Below, piece by piece: positions 25,444-33,085 of a stretch of 48,434 bases of DNA. The notes beneath the pieces were generated by a model that was not told the DNA's origin, ran no database searches, and saw only the letters and a list, made by a program, of their open reading frames with translations. The DNA lies in NCBI GenBank assembly GCA_947626055.1, contig CANQQP010000005.1, positions 1 through 48,434 on the forward strand, given 5' to 3'. Within the stretch, counting starts at the first letter, position 1. Each line of letters begins with the position of its first letter. This DNA comes from an uncultured Bacilli bacterium (GTDB lineage Bacteria; Bacillota_I; Bacilli_A; RF39; UBA660). The translations under genes were made by a program, and so were the position numbers.

Positions 25444-26799
25444 ATGTTAAATATTAAAATTGATTCGCGCAAAGTGGAAAAGGGCGATACATTTGTAGCA
25501 ATTAAAGGGGCTAATGTCGATGGCCATGATTTTATTGAGCAAGCGATTGCCAAGGGAGCTACTAAAATTGTGATGTCAGAAGATAGAGAAGTTAATGTTG
25601 AAAAAGTGTTAGTATCAAATACGGAAACTTATTTAACTAATTATTTAGTGGATCATTATGCTGAAAAAATAAATAAAATTCATTTGATTGGGGTAACAGG
25701 AACTAATGGAAAAACGACGAGCTGTTTTTTAATATATCAATTGTTGCAAAATTTAGGAAAAAAAGTAGCTTATATTGGGACAATAGGATACTATTATGAA
25801 AATGAAAAAATAGAGTTACCTAATACTACTCCCAATATTTTAGATTTATATGACATGATTTTAACTTCAATTTCTAAAGGCTGTGAGTATGTTGTAATGG
25901 AAGTAAGTTCGCACGCTTTAGATTTTAAGAGAGTAGAAGGGTTGAAATATGATGTTGTTGCTTTTACTAACTTAACTCAAGATCATTTAGACTATCATAA
26001 AACGATGGAAAATTATTTAAAAGCTAAATTACAAATTCTCAATTATTTAACTCCGGAAGCTACTGTAATTGTAAATGCTGATGATGAATACAGTAAATAC
26101 TTTAGACAGGGAAATTATAAAACAATTAGTTTTCAAAATGGCGATTATAAAGTAATAGATTATCAAGATAATACTGATCAAACTTGGGTAAAGTTTACTT
26201 ACGCTAACCAAGATTATGAAGTTAATATTAATTTAAAAAATAAGTTTAATATTTATAATTATTTAACTGCTTTAGCGTGCGTTCATAATTTAGGTTTTAA
26301 GATCGAGGATATTTTAGCAAAAACCCAAAATATAAAACCTCCTAAAGGTAGATGTGATATGGTTAAAGTAAAAGAAGGAATTGCCGTGGTCGATTATGCG
26401 CATACACCTGATGCAGTCTTAAAAATTATTACTTCCTTTGCCGAACATAAAAAAGCTGATATTATTACGATTGTTGGATGTGGCGGAGATCGAGATCCGA
26501 AAAAACGTCCTATAATGGGCGATATTGCTACCCAATATTCGGATTACGTTATTTTTACCGATGATAATCCGCGTACGGAAGATAATAAAAAAATTATGCA
26601 AGATATTCTAGCGGGGGTTAGAAAAGATAATTATGAAGTAATATATAATCGTAAAGAAGCTATAAAAAAAGGGATTTCTATGATAAAAAAAGACACTATA
26701 TTATTAGTTTTAGGAAAGGGTCATGAAGATTATCAAATTTTAGGAAAAGAAAAAGTTCATTTTGATGATATGGAGATAATATTAGAATGTACTAAATAA
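25444..26799 (+). CDS. murE: UDP-MurNAc-tripeptide synthetase (meso-DAP-type) MurE
   Basis: MurE adds the third amino acid to UDP-MurNAc-L-Ala-D-Glu in peptidoglycan synthesis. The 451-residue Mur ligase has an N-terminal UMP-binding domain (SRKVEKGDTFVAIKG), ATP site GVTGTNGKTT (about 80-89), central EVSSHALDFKR and DHLDYHKTMENY, and C-terminal DYAHTPDA. The DNPR motif in FTDDNPRTED (about 372-382) marks meso-diaminopimelate specificity as opposed to lysine. It is slightly shorter than Bacillus MurE (494). The ribosome binding site is GGAGGT. It is not in a dcw cluster; a membrane-anchored unknown precedes it and a STAS-like protein follows. Confidence 0.96.
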   Translation: MLNIKIDSRKVEKGDTFVAIKGANVDGHDFIEQAIAKGATKIVMSEDREVNVEKVLVSNTETYLTNYLVDHYAEKINKIHLIGVTGTNGKTTSCFLIYQLLQNLGKKVAYIGTIGYYYENEKIELPNTTPNILDLYDMILTSISKGCEYVVMEVSSHALDFKRVEGLKYDVVAFTNLTQDHLDYHKTMENYLKAKLQILNYLTPEATVIVNADDEYSKYFRQGNYKTISFQNGDYKVIDYQDNTDQTWVKFTYANQDYEVNINLKNKFNIYNYLTALACVHNLGFKIEDILAKTQNIKPPKGRCDMVKVKEGIAVVDYAHTPDAVLKIITSFAEHKKADIITIVGCGGDRDPKKRPIMGDIATQYSDYVIFTDDNPRTEDNKKIMQDILAGVRKDNYEVIYNRKEAIKKGISMIKKDTILLVLGKGHEDYQILGKEKVHFDDMEIILECTK

Positions 26800-26865
26800 C
26801 TTTTAGAGTTATTTCTTGTAAATTTTTAAATTTATGTTAAGATATATGACGCTGGAGGAATTGAT

Positions 26866-27213
26866 ATGAAAATTGTTATAGCTACTGATTTTACAGATAC
26901 TCCTGGAGGACGTAATAAAGTTGACGGTCCTTTTTCGGGAGAGGAATTTAGAGAAAAATTTTTAGTGCCCGCTTTAAATCAAGCTTTAAGTACTCAACAA
27001 AAACTTGTTATTGATTTAAATAATCTATATGGTTATCCAGTAGGCTTTTTAGAAGAAGCTTTTGGAGGATTAAGAATTTATTTTAGCCCTGAAGAAATAT
27101 TAAATACATTAGATTTTAAATTAGACGATGATATTAAAGTTATAGATACTATAATTGAATTTATTAAATCATCTGACCGAGATAATCCTCGGATGGTCTA
27201 TAAAAATAAATAA
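26866..27213 (+). CDS. DUF4325/STAS-like domain protein
   Basis: The 115-residue protein matches the STAS-like DUF4325 pattern: DFTDTPGGRNKVDGPFSGEEFREK at the start (given here in parts: TPGGR, GPFSGEEFRE), KLVIDLNNLYGYP, and FLEEAFGGLR. STAS-like proteins often take part in partner switching or nucleotide sensing; this family has no settled role. The domain fills the whole protein; no kinase or helix-turn-helix is fused to it. The ribosome binding site is TGGAGGA. A terminator follows at once, marking the edge of the conserved block before the accessory island. Confidence 0.8.
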   Translation: MKIVIATDFTDTPGGRNKVDGPFSGEEFREKFLVPALNQALSTQQKLVIDLNNLYGYPVGFLEEAFGGLRIYFSPEEILNTLDFKLDDDIKVIDTIIEFIKSSDRDNPRMVYKNK

Positions 27214-27240
27214 TCTAGTTAAGTAGATTAGCTTTTTTTT
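27211..27240 (+). terminator. Terminator at the left edge of the accessory island
   Basis: TAATCTA (27211-27217) pairs with TAGATTA (27224-27230), followed by GC and T8. It overlaps the stop of the STAS-like gene. Confidence 0.8.
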
Positions 27241-27355
27241 ATTCAACTTTAAAATTATTGTATCAAGAACATTTGTTTGATATAATTATTTTAGAAATAC
27301 TTAGTTAGTTTAGGTACTATTCTCCTTTACTTTTAAAGTGGAAGGAGGTGAAGTT

Positions 27356-27448
27356 ATGAGAAAATCAGAGAAATATCTTTGTAATATCATAATACTCCTT
27401 ATTATTGTGATTTTAATCATATTAATAAAAATAGTACCATCTGTATAA
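27356..27448 (+). CDS. Small hydrophobic peptide, type I toxin-like (30 aa), copy 1
   Basis: The 30-residue peptide begins MRKSEKYLCN, runs through a 17-residue Ile/Leu/Val helix and ends KIVPSV. The positive start and single membrane helix are typical of small membrane toxins. A very strong ribosome binding site (GGAAGGAGGTG) sits inside a hairpin. The twin at 36030 differs by only two residues (Ile to Thr and Ser to Thr), although the DNA differs more, so the protein sequence has been kept. Function as toxin is inferred from architecture; an antisense RNA partner is likely but its promoter could not be fixed. Confidence 0.65.
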   Translation: MRKSEKYLCNIIILLIIVILIILIKIVPSV

Positions 27449-27474
27449 GTTGGTACTAAACTGAAATAATTTTA

Positions 27475-27515
27475 GGATAGTACCTAACTCATCAAAAATT
27501 AGGTATTCCTTTTTT
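27475..27515 (+). terminator. Terminator of toxin-like element copy 1
   Basis: GTACCTAA and TTAGGTAT form the stem, preceded by GGAT and followed by CC and T6. The left arm also pairs with the messenger leader (see the repeat entry), so terminator and fold-back pairing compete. Confidence 0.7.
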
Positions 27516-27588
27516 ATTTTATGCAAGTTTCCTTGGCAAATTCATCATAGCATAAAAACGTACTTTTATCAAGTACGTTTTATCAGAG

Positions 27589-27601
27589 CACCAGATAGAC
27601 A
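27589..27601. other. 13-bp inverted copy of the tRNA-Arg 3' junction
   Basis: CACCAGATAGACA matches the end of tRNA-Arg plus its flank (minus strand at 38492-38480) exactly, but in the opposite orientation to the copies at 36256 and 38483. It sits just after element copy 1. It could be a scar of integration or inversion; 13 bases alone are weak evidence. Confidence 0.35.
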
Positions 27602-27700
27602 AAATAAACAAATCATTAATCAACGGATAGTATAAAAAATCTATTATTCTGTTTAATTATTCCGTATTTAATGGTATAATTTAAATAGGTGGAGTGTCAT

Positions 27701-28159
27701 ATGTACTTTTATGAACTAATAAAAAAATTATCAAAGAGCCAGAAAACAAGAATCTATGTTGATATGGATGGTGTTATTGCTTCTTTAGATTTTGGGAAAC
27801 CTCTGGATTTTATAAATAAAAGACCATTAACTACAAATATTAAAACTTTAAATGCGTTATGTAAATTGGAAAATGTGGAATTGTTTATTCTTTCAGTATG
27901 TAGGCTTAATAGTCAGATAATCGAAAAAAATTGCTGGCTAGATAAATATGCACCTTTTTTTGATAAAGATAAAAGAATTATAATATCAAAAGAGAGTAAT
28001 CCATATTTTTCATCAAAGGAATTAAAACTAAATTATTTAAAGTCTTTAACGATAGAAGAACAATTAATTTTTATAGATGATGATATTGCAGTTTTAAAAA
28101 CGATTCACAATAATATTAAAAATATAATTTTATATCAAGATTCAGAATTAATTGACTAA
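27701..28159 (+). CDS. HAD-superfamily phosphatase (nucleotidase-like)
   Basis: The 152-residue protein starts at ATG 27701 (AGGTGGAG upstream). HAD motif I is YVDMDGVIAS (about 18-27, with nucleophile and acid Asp), motif II is FILSVC, the motif III Lys is likely KESN, and motif IV is IFIDDD (about 126-131). The small cap and the DMDGV form resemble 5'(3')-deoxyribonucleotidases and polynucleotide 3'-phosphatase-like HADs. It has a plausible promoter (-10 TATAAT 27675-27680) and is 13 bases before the 2H phosphoesterase-like gene. It is the first gene of the accessory island. Confidence 0.75.
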   Translation: MYFYELIKKLSKSQKTRIYVDMDGVIASLDFGKPLDFINKRPLTTNIKTLNALCKLENVELFILSVCRLNSQIIEKNCWLDKYAPFFDKDKRIIISKESNPYFSSKELKLNYLKSLTIEEQLIFIDDDIAVLKTIHNNIKNIILYQDSELID

Positions 28160-28172
28160 AGGAGAAATATCT

Positions 28173-28631
28173 ATGTTAAGTTATGAAGGAATTTTTTTTG
28201 AAGCAGATGTAGTAGAATTAATACATTCATTAGAAACAGAAAAGTTGGCTAAAGTTAATGATGAAATTCATTGTACATTTAAATATCATCCAAATGACGA
28301 AGAAGTATTTGATGAATTAGTTGGTAAAAACTTTGAAGTTTTTCTTGTAGGGTATGGAAACGATGGGATGAATAGTGGATTTCAAATATCATTACCTGAT
28401 GAGTTAATGCCATATTATATAAACTACGATGAGCAAAATCCAGATGTACTAAAAGTGCCTCATATAACTGCATCTTTATCCGAAGGAGCAAAAGCGTCTA
28501 ATACCAAGAACTTAAAATTTATCCCTTTAGAAAGTCCTATTAGGATAACAGGGAAATTTGGTTATTGGATTAAAGAAGAAAATGATGAATACATTTCTTA
28601 TGAACCATATTCTAAAAATAAAACAAGATGA
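28173..28631 (+). CDS. 2H phosphoesterase-like protein
   Basis: The 152-residue protein starts at ATG 28173 behind AAAGGAG. Two H-x-T motifs, HCTF (about residue 29) and HITAS (about 100), are the signature of 2H phosphoesterases, which act on 2',3'-cyclic phosphates and related RNA ends. FLVGYGNDGMNSGFQISLP between them and SEGAKASNT after the second motif recall bacterial RNA-repair-like members of this superfamily. It is probably co-transcribed with the HAD phosphatase. The family call is by motif; the substrate is inferred. Confidence 0.6.
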   Translation: MLSYEGIFFEADVVELIHSLETEKLAKVNDEIHCTFKYHPNDEEVFDELVGKNFEVFLVGYGNDGMNSGFQISLPDELMPYYINYDEQNPDVLKVPHITASLSEGAKASNTKNLKFIPLESPIRITGKFGYWIKEENDEYISYEPYSKNKTR

Positions 28632-28660
28632 ATGACTTACTTAGAAAAAAATTTATATAA

Positions 28661-28686
28661 AAACTCGAAAATTTCGGGTTTTTTCA
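28661..28686. terminator. Bidirectional terminator
   Basis: AACTCGAAA (28662-28670) pairs with TTTCGGGTT (28672-28680), with a T run on the plus strand and an A/T-rich flank on the other. It separates two converging operons. Confidence 0.65.
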
Positions 28687-29328
28687 TTTTATTAATTTCC
28701 TTTGTTGGGTTTGGATATATAAATATTCTTCGATATCAATTTGGTGAAAATCCGGATTATAATTTTGCAAATTATTAAAAAAATCCATCATTAGTAAATT
28801 AAATGGTTTATATCGGCTACGAGCAGTTCTAATTCTGATACTTCTTATATATGGTAAATCTCTTTCATAATAGGTAAATTTTAATTTAAAATATTCGCCT
28901 TCATTACTAATAATCATGGCATTAGCATTCTTATAATCAAAAGAAATGCTATCGTCACTAATCCAGATTATTTTATCATTAGAAAAAACTTTTTTATATA
29001 TTTCCGTATTTTTTAATTTTTGATTTTCTTCTTGGATTTTTGTGTATAATTTTTTTTGTTCTTCCAAACTATTACATTGAGTCAAATTAAACTCAGTTAC
29101 CTGGAATACAATTGTCTCTTTAAATGATTTTAGTAGGTCAGCAAATAAATTATATATAATTATATTTTCTTTGGTAATATCAAATTCTATTTCGGAACCC
29201 TGTTCAAATGGCGTAAAATATAAATCTCCATTGTCGCAAAATATTATCCCTAATTTTTTATCATCATTTATCAAATAATAACTATAATAACCAAGATCAT
29301 TTTCGGTTTTAGTTCTCAATACTTTCAA
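28684..29328 (-). CDS. Hypothetical protein (214 aa), last gene of a radical SAM/ATP-grasp operon
   Basis: No family is recognised. The start is TTG at 29328, supported by GAAGGTG seven bases upstream. The protein is soluble, rich in Tyr/Phe/Asn and acidic residues; a central charged helix (about 85-110: SLEEQKKLYTKIQEENQKL) may be a coiled coil. No catalytic motif stands out, and there is no signal peptide. Its place, 16 bases after the radical SAM gene and in line with the ATP-grasp gene, suggests it acts in the same pathway, perhaps as a partner or recognition protein. Confidence 0.65.
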   Translation of the reverse strand: MKVLRTKTENDLGYYSYYLINDDKKLGIIFCDNGDLYFTPFEQGSEIEFDITKENIIIYNLFADLLKSFKETIVFQVTEFNLTQCNSLEEQKKLYTKIQEENQKLKNTEIYKKVFSNDKIIWISDDSISFDYKNANAMIISNEGEYFKLKFTYYERDLPYIRSIRIRTARSRYKPFNLLMMDFFNNLQNYNPDFHQIDIEEYLYIQTQQRKLIK

Positions 29329-29344
29329 TAAAAAGCACCTTCTT

Positions 29345-30361
29345 TTATTTTTTTATATTTATTAGAACTTTATCATAACAATTGCACTGTCTATTAAAAA
29401 TTAAATTATCTAATAATTTTCTCCTGTAATTTTCATCGTTATTAGCTAAATATTTAGTATAAAATATCATTAGATCATCATGGCATTTGGAACAAGAAAT
29501 AGGCAATATAGAGTGTTCGTTATTGTAATATTTTAATTCTCGATTTCCATACCAAGCTATAAATATTTTGGGTAAATAGCTTACTGGAAGCTGGTTTAAA
29601 ATTTCTATTAATAACCAATGCGATACTATTTCATAATCATTAGAATTGTATAACTCTTCTAATAAAGTATAAGGTTTGACATTGATAGGAAATAATGTTA
29701 TTTCATCTATTTTATTATCTATGCACCATCTAATAGAATTTATACAGTCGCATATTTGCTCCTTTTCGGTTAAAAAAGGGATTCCAACTAATAAATTTAC
29801 TATTACTTCCATATCGAAAGAGTGAATAAGACTTACAGTTTTTAAAAATTCAGCATTATCTATATCTTTTAATAAATTATTTTTTCTAATTTGCGAATTG
29901 GCTGTTTCTAATCCTAATTCGAAACGGATAACTTTATTTTTTAAGATGCTTTTTATGAGTTCTAATTTTTCTTTCGTAATTGTTTTAGGATGTGTTTCAA
30001 ATATAATCGTTTTAATATTTGTATTTTTAACTTTATTTAATAAACTAAGAAAACATTCTTCACTTATTTCATTTGAATCTAATATACTTCCATAGGAATT
30101 TAGTAAAAGAATATTAATTTTTTCTTTACTTTCTTGAATAGCCATATCAAATGCTTTTTCCAATTCTTCTTTAGTTAAATTTGTTCCTTTACCATAATCA
30201 CACATTAAACAAAGACCGGCTAGATAGAAAGAACACCCTTTACTTTTAAAACAGATTTGAAGTACGCCATTATTTTCGTATGTAGTATATAAAATATCTT
30301 TAGGGGTTAAAGGCCTTTTAGCTCTTATGTTTTTATTTCTTAAAATTAATTTTGAATCCAT
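29345..30361 (-). CDS. Radical SAM protein, TIGR01210/RaSEA-like
   Basis: The 338-residue protein starts at ATG 30361 (GAAAGGAAT upstream), one base past the ATP-grasp gene. Cys43, Cys51 and Cys54 in GCSFYLAGLCLMCDYG form a C-x7-C-x2-C cluster site, with YGKGTNL following. The wider spacing of the first pair, compared with the usual CxxxCxxC, is that of the Elp3-like and archaeosine-lyase (RaSEA)-like radical SAM proteins. LLNSYGSILD and RFELGLETAN are further radical SAM barrel motifs. It ends with Cys residues (CSKCHDD, RQCNCYD) that could hold metal. The substrate is unknown; RNA or small-molecule modification are options. Confidence 0.85.
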   Translation of the reverse strand: MDSKLILRNKNIRAKRPLTPKDILYTTYENNGVLQICFKSKGCSFYLAGLCLMCDYGKGTNLTKEELEKAFDMAIQESKEKINILLLNSYGSILDSNEISEECFLSLLNKVKNTNIKTIIFETHPKTITKEKLELIKSILKNKVIRFELGLETANSQIRKNNLLKDIDNAEFLKTVSLIHSFDMEVIVNLLVGIPFLTEKEQICDCINSIRWCIDNKIDEITLFPINVKPYTLLEELYNSNDYEIVSHWLLIEILNQLPVSYLPKIFIAWYGNRELKYYNNEHSILPISCSKCHDDLMIFYTKYLANNDENYRRKLLDNLIFNRQCNCYDKVLINIKK

Positions 30362-30362
30362 A

Positions 30363-31484
30363 TTATTCCTTTCGATAAATAGATTTGTCAAATATGAAAG
30401 AACCTAAATAAGTCATTTGTTCTTTTGATATATTTTTATCTATTGAATCTAATTCTTCTATATAATTCATAGGGAAAGTTGTATTGCTTTCTGTGTTTTC
30501 GTTTATATAACAACTATAATTGACAGTAAATTTTGGTAATTTAATTTTTTTGTTATAAAAGCAATTGTAATGTAATTCTTGGAGCGAAGGGAGATTATTT
30601 TCTTGTAAAGATTTATTTAAAATGGTTGAAGAGTTTTGAAATCTCGTATTTATTTCCATTAAATATATTTCATTATTATAAAGAATATAATCAATTCCAC
30701 AAATCCCTTTATAGCCCATTTTTTGAAGATGACTAGCGATTATATAACTATAATTATTCATTTTTTGATTAAGCTGATTAGAAATTAATTTTTGATAGGC
30801 AATATAATCACAGCCTTTATAAATAAGTTTATTATCACTTAGTTCTATTATTTGAAGAGAAGGTGGTAATAATTCTATCTCTTGGTCTGAGATTAATACA
30901 TGAACATTTAAGGGAATGTTGTCTTGACAATATTTGCTAACCATATAATTTTGATTTTTATTAAATATTAAATTATTTTCGTTTTTCGAATTTATTAAAA
31001 AAGTTCCCGATCCTCCCGAACCAATTGCTGTTTGGATTACATATTCGCTAGTTTTAGTAGGAAGTTCTTGTTGAATTTTCGCTATACATAAATCTTGACC
31101 TTTTATTAATATGTAATCTAGTACGGGTACGTAATTTTTAAAATATTTCTTAAGCTTAAATTTGTTGGACAGTTTTTCAATCAAATCTTGGTTATTTAAA
31201 CATATCACATGATTAAGTAAGCCAAGTTTTTCCATGCTTCTATAACTATTTATTTGACTGTAGTACATAAATTTTATATGAGGTTTTTCTTGGATTATTT
31301 TTTGAATTTCTTTATTAAAAAAGTCGTCTATAATTGTAAAATTTTTAGAATCATTATGATTTAAACATCTATTTAATTTATTTTGCATTGATATATTGTT
31401 ATTACCAAATATGGTAATGGAATCTTTAACGAAATTAGTATATTTTATTTCTGATTCTCTTATTCCTACCCAATATATTTCCAT
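30363..31484 (-). CDS. ATP-grasp domain protein
   Basis: The 373-residue protein starts at ATG 31484 behind AGGTGG. The ATP-grasp fold is seen from about residue 105: KFKLKKYFKNYVPVL, glycine loop GSGGSGTF (about 155-162), and near the end GICGIDYILYN and LMEINTRFQNSS, the metal-binding Glu/Asn signature. The first 100 residues form a pre-ATP-grasp domain. Such enzymes join a carboxylate to an amine or thiol through an acyl-phosphate. Next to a radical SAM enzyme this suggests a small biosynthetic or modification pathway; no precursor peptide gene is evident within the operon. It is the first gene of the three-gene minus-strand operon, with its own promoter. Confidence 0.82.
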   Translation of the reverse strand: MEIYWVGIRESEIKYTNFVKDSITIFGNNNISMQNKLNRCLNHNDSKNFTIIDDFFNKEIQKIIQEKPHIKFMYYSQINSYRSMEKLGLLNHVICLNNQDLIEKLSNKFKLKKYFKNYVPVLDYILIKGQDLCIAKIQQELPTKTSEYVIQTAIGSGGSGTFLINSKNENNLIFNKNQNYMVSKYCQDNIPLNVHVLISDQEIELLPPSLQIIELSDNKLIYKGCDYIAYQKLISNQLNQKMNNYSYIIASHLQKMGYKGICGIDYILYNNEIYLMEINTRFQNSSTILNKSLQENNLPSLQELHYNCFYNKKIKLPKFTVNYSCYINENTESNTTFPMNYIEELDSIDKNISKEQMTYLGSFIFDKSIYRKE

Positions 31485-31502
31485 GACAATCCACCTATAT
31501 TT

Positions 31503-31531
31503 ATTATATTATAGGAAAATTTCTTAGTCAA
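31503..31531 (-). promoter_or_regulatory. Promoter of the ATP-grasp/radical SAM operon
   Basis: On the minus strand TTGACT (31531-31526) is followed by a 17-base spacer and TATAAT (31508-31503). The start falls near 31497, about 12 bases before the ATG at 31484. Confidence 0.75.
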
Positions 31532-31590
31532 AAAAGATTTACTACCGAAGATAAAAAAATATGATATATTTATTATAGGATGTGATAATA

Positions 31591-32166
31591 ATGAAAGATG
31601 AAAATATAAAGTTATATTATAGTGATTTATATAGTGAAGATACACCTTTAGTTTTTACGGATGGTAGCAAGGTTTATAATGAATTAAAAAAAACCTATAT
31701 TACTCATAATAAAGGCTATTTTATTTATGGTCCATCAGGAGTAGGTAAAACTTATTTTATTAACAAGCAAAAAGAGAAGAATTGGATAGATGGCGATGTT
31801 CTTTGGGAGGCCGCCAAAGCTTTTCCTAATGATGATTGGTGGAATAGATCAGGGAAAGAAATAGATGCAATTGAAAGAAGAGCAGATGTCATTACTGAAC
31901 AAGCTAAAAGACTAGGATTTTGGATTATTGGAGCAAGCAGTGTAAATGTAATTCCTGATGCTATTGTAATTCCCGAATTTGAAACTCATTTAAAGTATAT
32001 AAAATATAGAGAAAATCATAACTATGATGGGGGAATGAAGGGTAATAACTTAGACAAAATTAAACATAATAGAGAATATTTCTCAAGATTTGCTAAGGAT
32101 GGAGTACCAATTTTTAAAAGTGTCGATGAGGCTGTTGATTATATTGAAAATCAAAAGGATAAGTAA
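31591..32166 (+). CDS. P-loop kinase-like ATPase (191 aa)
   Basis: The protein starts at ATG 31591 (AGGA ten bases upstream; GTG 31582 is less well spaced). Walker A is GPSGVGKT (47-54) after a GYFIY strand. A WIDGDVLWEAAKAFP segment follows, like the acceptor site of nucleoside or polynucleotide kinases, then a basic lid-like region (AIERRADVITEQAKRLG). The size and single P-loop fit a small-molecule or polynucleotide 5'-kinase. It diverges from the ATP-grasp operon and converges with the histidine-phosphatase-like gene, sharing 53 bases at the 3' ends. Kinase activity is inferred. Confidence 0.7.
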   Translation: MKDENIKLYYSDLYSEDTPLVFTDGSKVYNELKKTYITHNKGYFIYGPSGVGKTYFINKQKEKNWIDGDVLWEAAKAFPNDDWWNRSGKEIDAIERRADVITEQAKRLGFWIIGASSVNVIPDAIVIPEFETHLKYIKYRENHNYDGGMKGNNLDKIKHNREYFSRFAKDGVPIFKSVDEAVDYIENQKDK

Positions 32167-32944
32167 TTCCATTTACATTAGCGACAATTTGATTAAATTC
32201 ATCTAATATAAATGATATTCCACCACAATATTCAACACTTACAATCGCTGATTTTTCCCAATTTAAAATTTTTTGTTTAACTAAAGGACTTATTAAATCA
32301 TAGTGTGTGCCATTCCAAATAATAAGTTTACTATTAGGATGTTTTAAATGAAACAAAGAGCTATATTTTTGTAAAGCTGCAATGTAATGCATAGTTCTAT
32401 CAACAATTTGATCAGGACCTTCGGCATTCAACATTTCTCTTTTATCTTTTGATAAATCTTCTTCAAAGTCAATCCAAAAATCTTTATTAATTCCGTTATG
32501 TTTCGTTTTTAAAAATTCCAAATAGCCGGTATTATCTGTAAACATTTGGGGTTCGGTTAGACTTTTGCTTTCATGAATAGAATTTTTATAATTGGCGTTT
32601 TCATCTAAATTGATTATATGATTTACAGGAATATTATTTTTTTGGAAAAATTCTTTAATTAATTCCATTGCTATGTTAGTTGTTTCTATACATCTTTTAA
32701 AATCGATGTTAGAAGTCGTATTACTAGCTGTAAAAAGAATATAAGTTTTATTTAAATTATCTAAAGGTAAACTATCAATAAAAGATTTTACAACTTCTTC
32801 TTGATGATGAGTCGAATCTTCCATTAAGGTATCATTTGCTCGATCGTAATTACAATGCCTCTGAAAGATTAATTGAGTTTGATTTACTTTAGTTAAAGAT
32901 GTAATAGCTGTTGAATCAACATTTAAATTCAAATTATTATCCAT
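32114..32944 (-). CDS. Histidine-phosphatase-superfamily-like protein
   Basis: The 276-residue protein starts at ATG 32944 with AAGGAG upstream. FQRHCNYDR (about 28-36) fits the RHG motif with Cys for Gly. TASNTTSN, then KRCIETTNIA, match the downstream S..R..ET element, and WNGTHYDLI (about 226-234) supplies the second catalytic His. The layout is that of phosphoglycerate-mutase-like phosphatases, but it is divergent. No signal peptide is seen, so it is cytoplasmic. The last 53 bases overlap the end of the P-loop kinase gene on the opposite strand. The substrate is unknown. Confidence 0.65.
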   Translation of the reverse strand: MDNNLNLNVDSTAITSLTKVNQTQLIFQRHCNYDRANDTLMEDSTHHQEEVVKSFIDSLPLDNLNKTYILFTASNTTSNIDFKRCIETTNIAMELIKEFFQKNNIPVNHIINLDENANYKNSIHESKSLTEPQMFTDNTGYLEFLKTKHNGINKDFWIDFEEDLSKDKREMLNAEGPDQIVDRTMHYIAALQKYSSLFHLKHPNSKLIIWNGTHYDLISPLVKQKILNWEKSAIVSVEYCGGISFILDEFNQIVANVNGITYPFDFQYNQQPHRHF

Positions 32945-33018
32945 AAGCATCTCCTTAAAATTTGGCATTTTCCTAGTTGTAAATATATCTATAAATATTC
33001 TAACATAAATTTAAGCAC

Positions 33019-33052
33019 ATTAAAACTCGAACTATTAAAAACTCGAGTCAAG
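33019..33052. repeat. Degenerate copy of the sequence downstream of tRNA-Arg
   Basis: ATTAAAACTCGAACTA at 33019-33034 and the following CTCGAGT resemble 38447-38479, the hairpin downstream of tRNA-Arg (TTTTAAAACTCGAACTA, CGAGTTTT). The stem is poorer here. It may be a terminator for the histidine-phosphatase region or a remnant of tRNA-flank duplication. Confidence 0.3.
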
Positions 33053-33085
33053 ATTCAACTGTTTCCTAAAGAAACACAAAGCCTT

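Larger units (their letters stand above)
27258..27584 (+). repeat. Type I toxin-like element, copy 1 (about 320-bp direct repeat)
   Basis: This element recurs at about 35931-36256 in the same orientation with a few dozen differences. It holds a promoter (TTGTAT 27258-27263, 17 bases, TATAAT 27281-27286) and a leader whose CTCCTT (27322-27327) pairs with the ribosome binding site AAGGAG (27342-27347). The 30-codon gene at 27356, a hairpin AGTACCA/TGGTACT (27432-27457) and a terminator (27475-27515) follow. TTAGGTACTAT in the leader (27310-27320) is fully complementary to ATAGTACCTAA (27477-27487) at the 3' end. It fills most of the gene-poor stretch 27214-27700. Confidence 0.8.

Noticed and set aside
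28684-31484. Classic RiPP cluster
   Set aside because: ATP-grasp and radical SAM genes are present, but I found no credible precursor peptide with a ribosome binding site in the gaps of this operon. The hydrophobic peptides at 27356 and 36030 look like toxins, not precursors.
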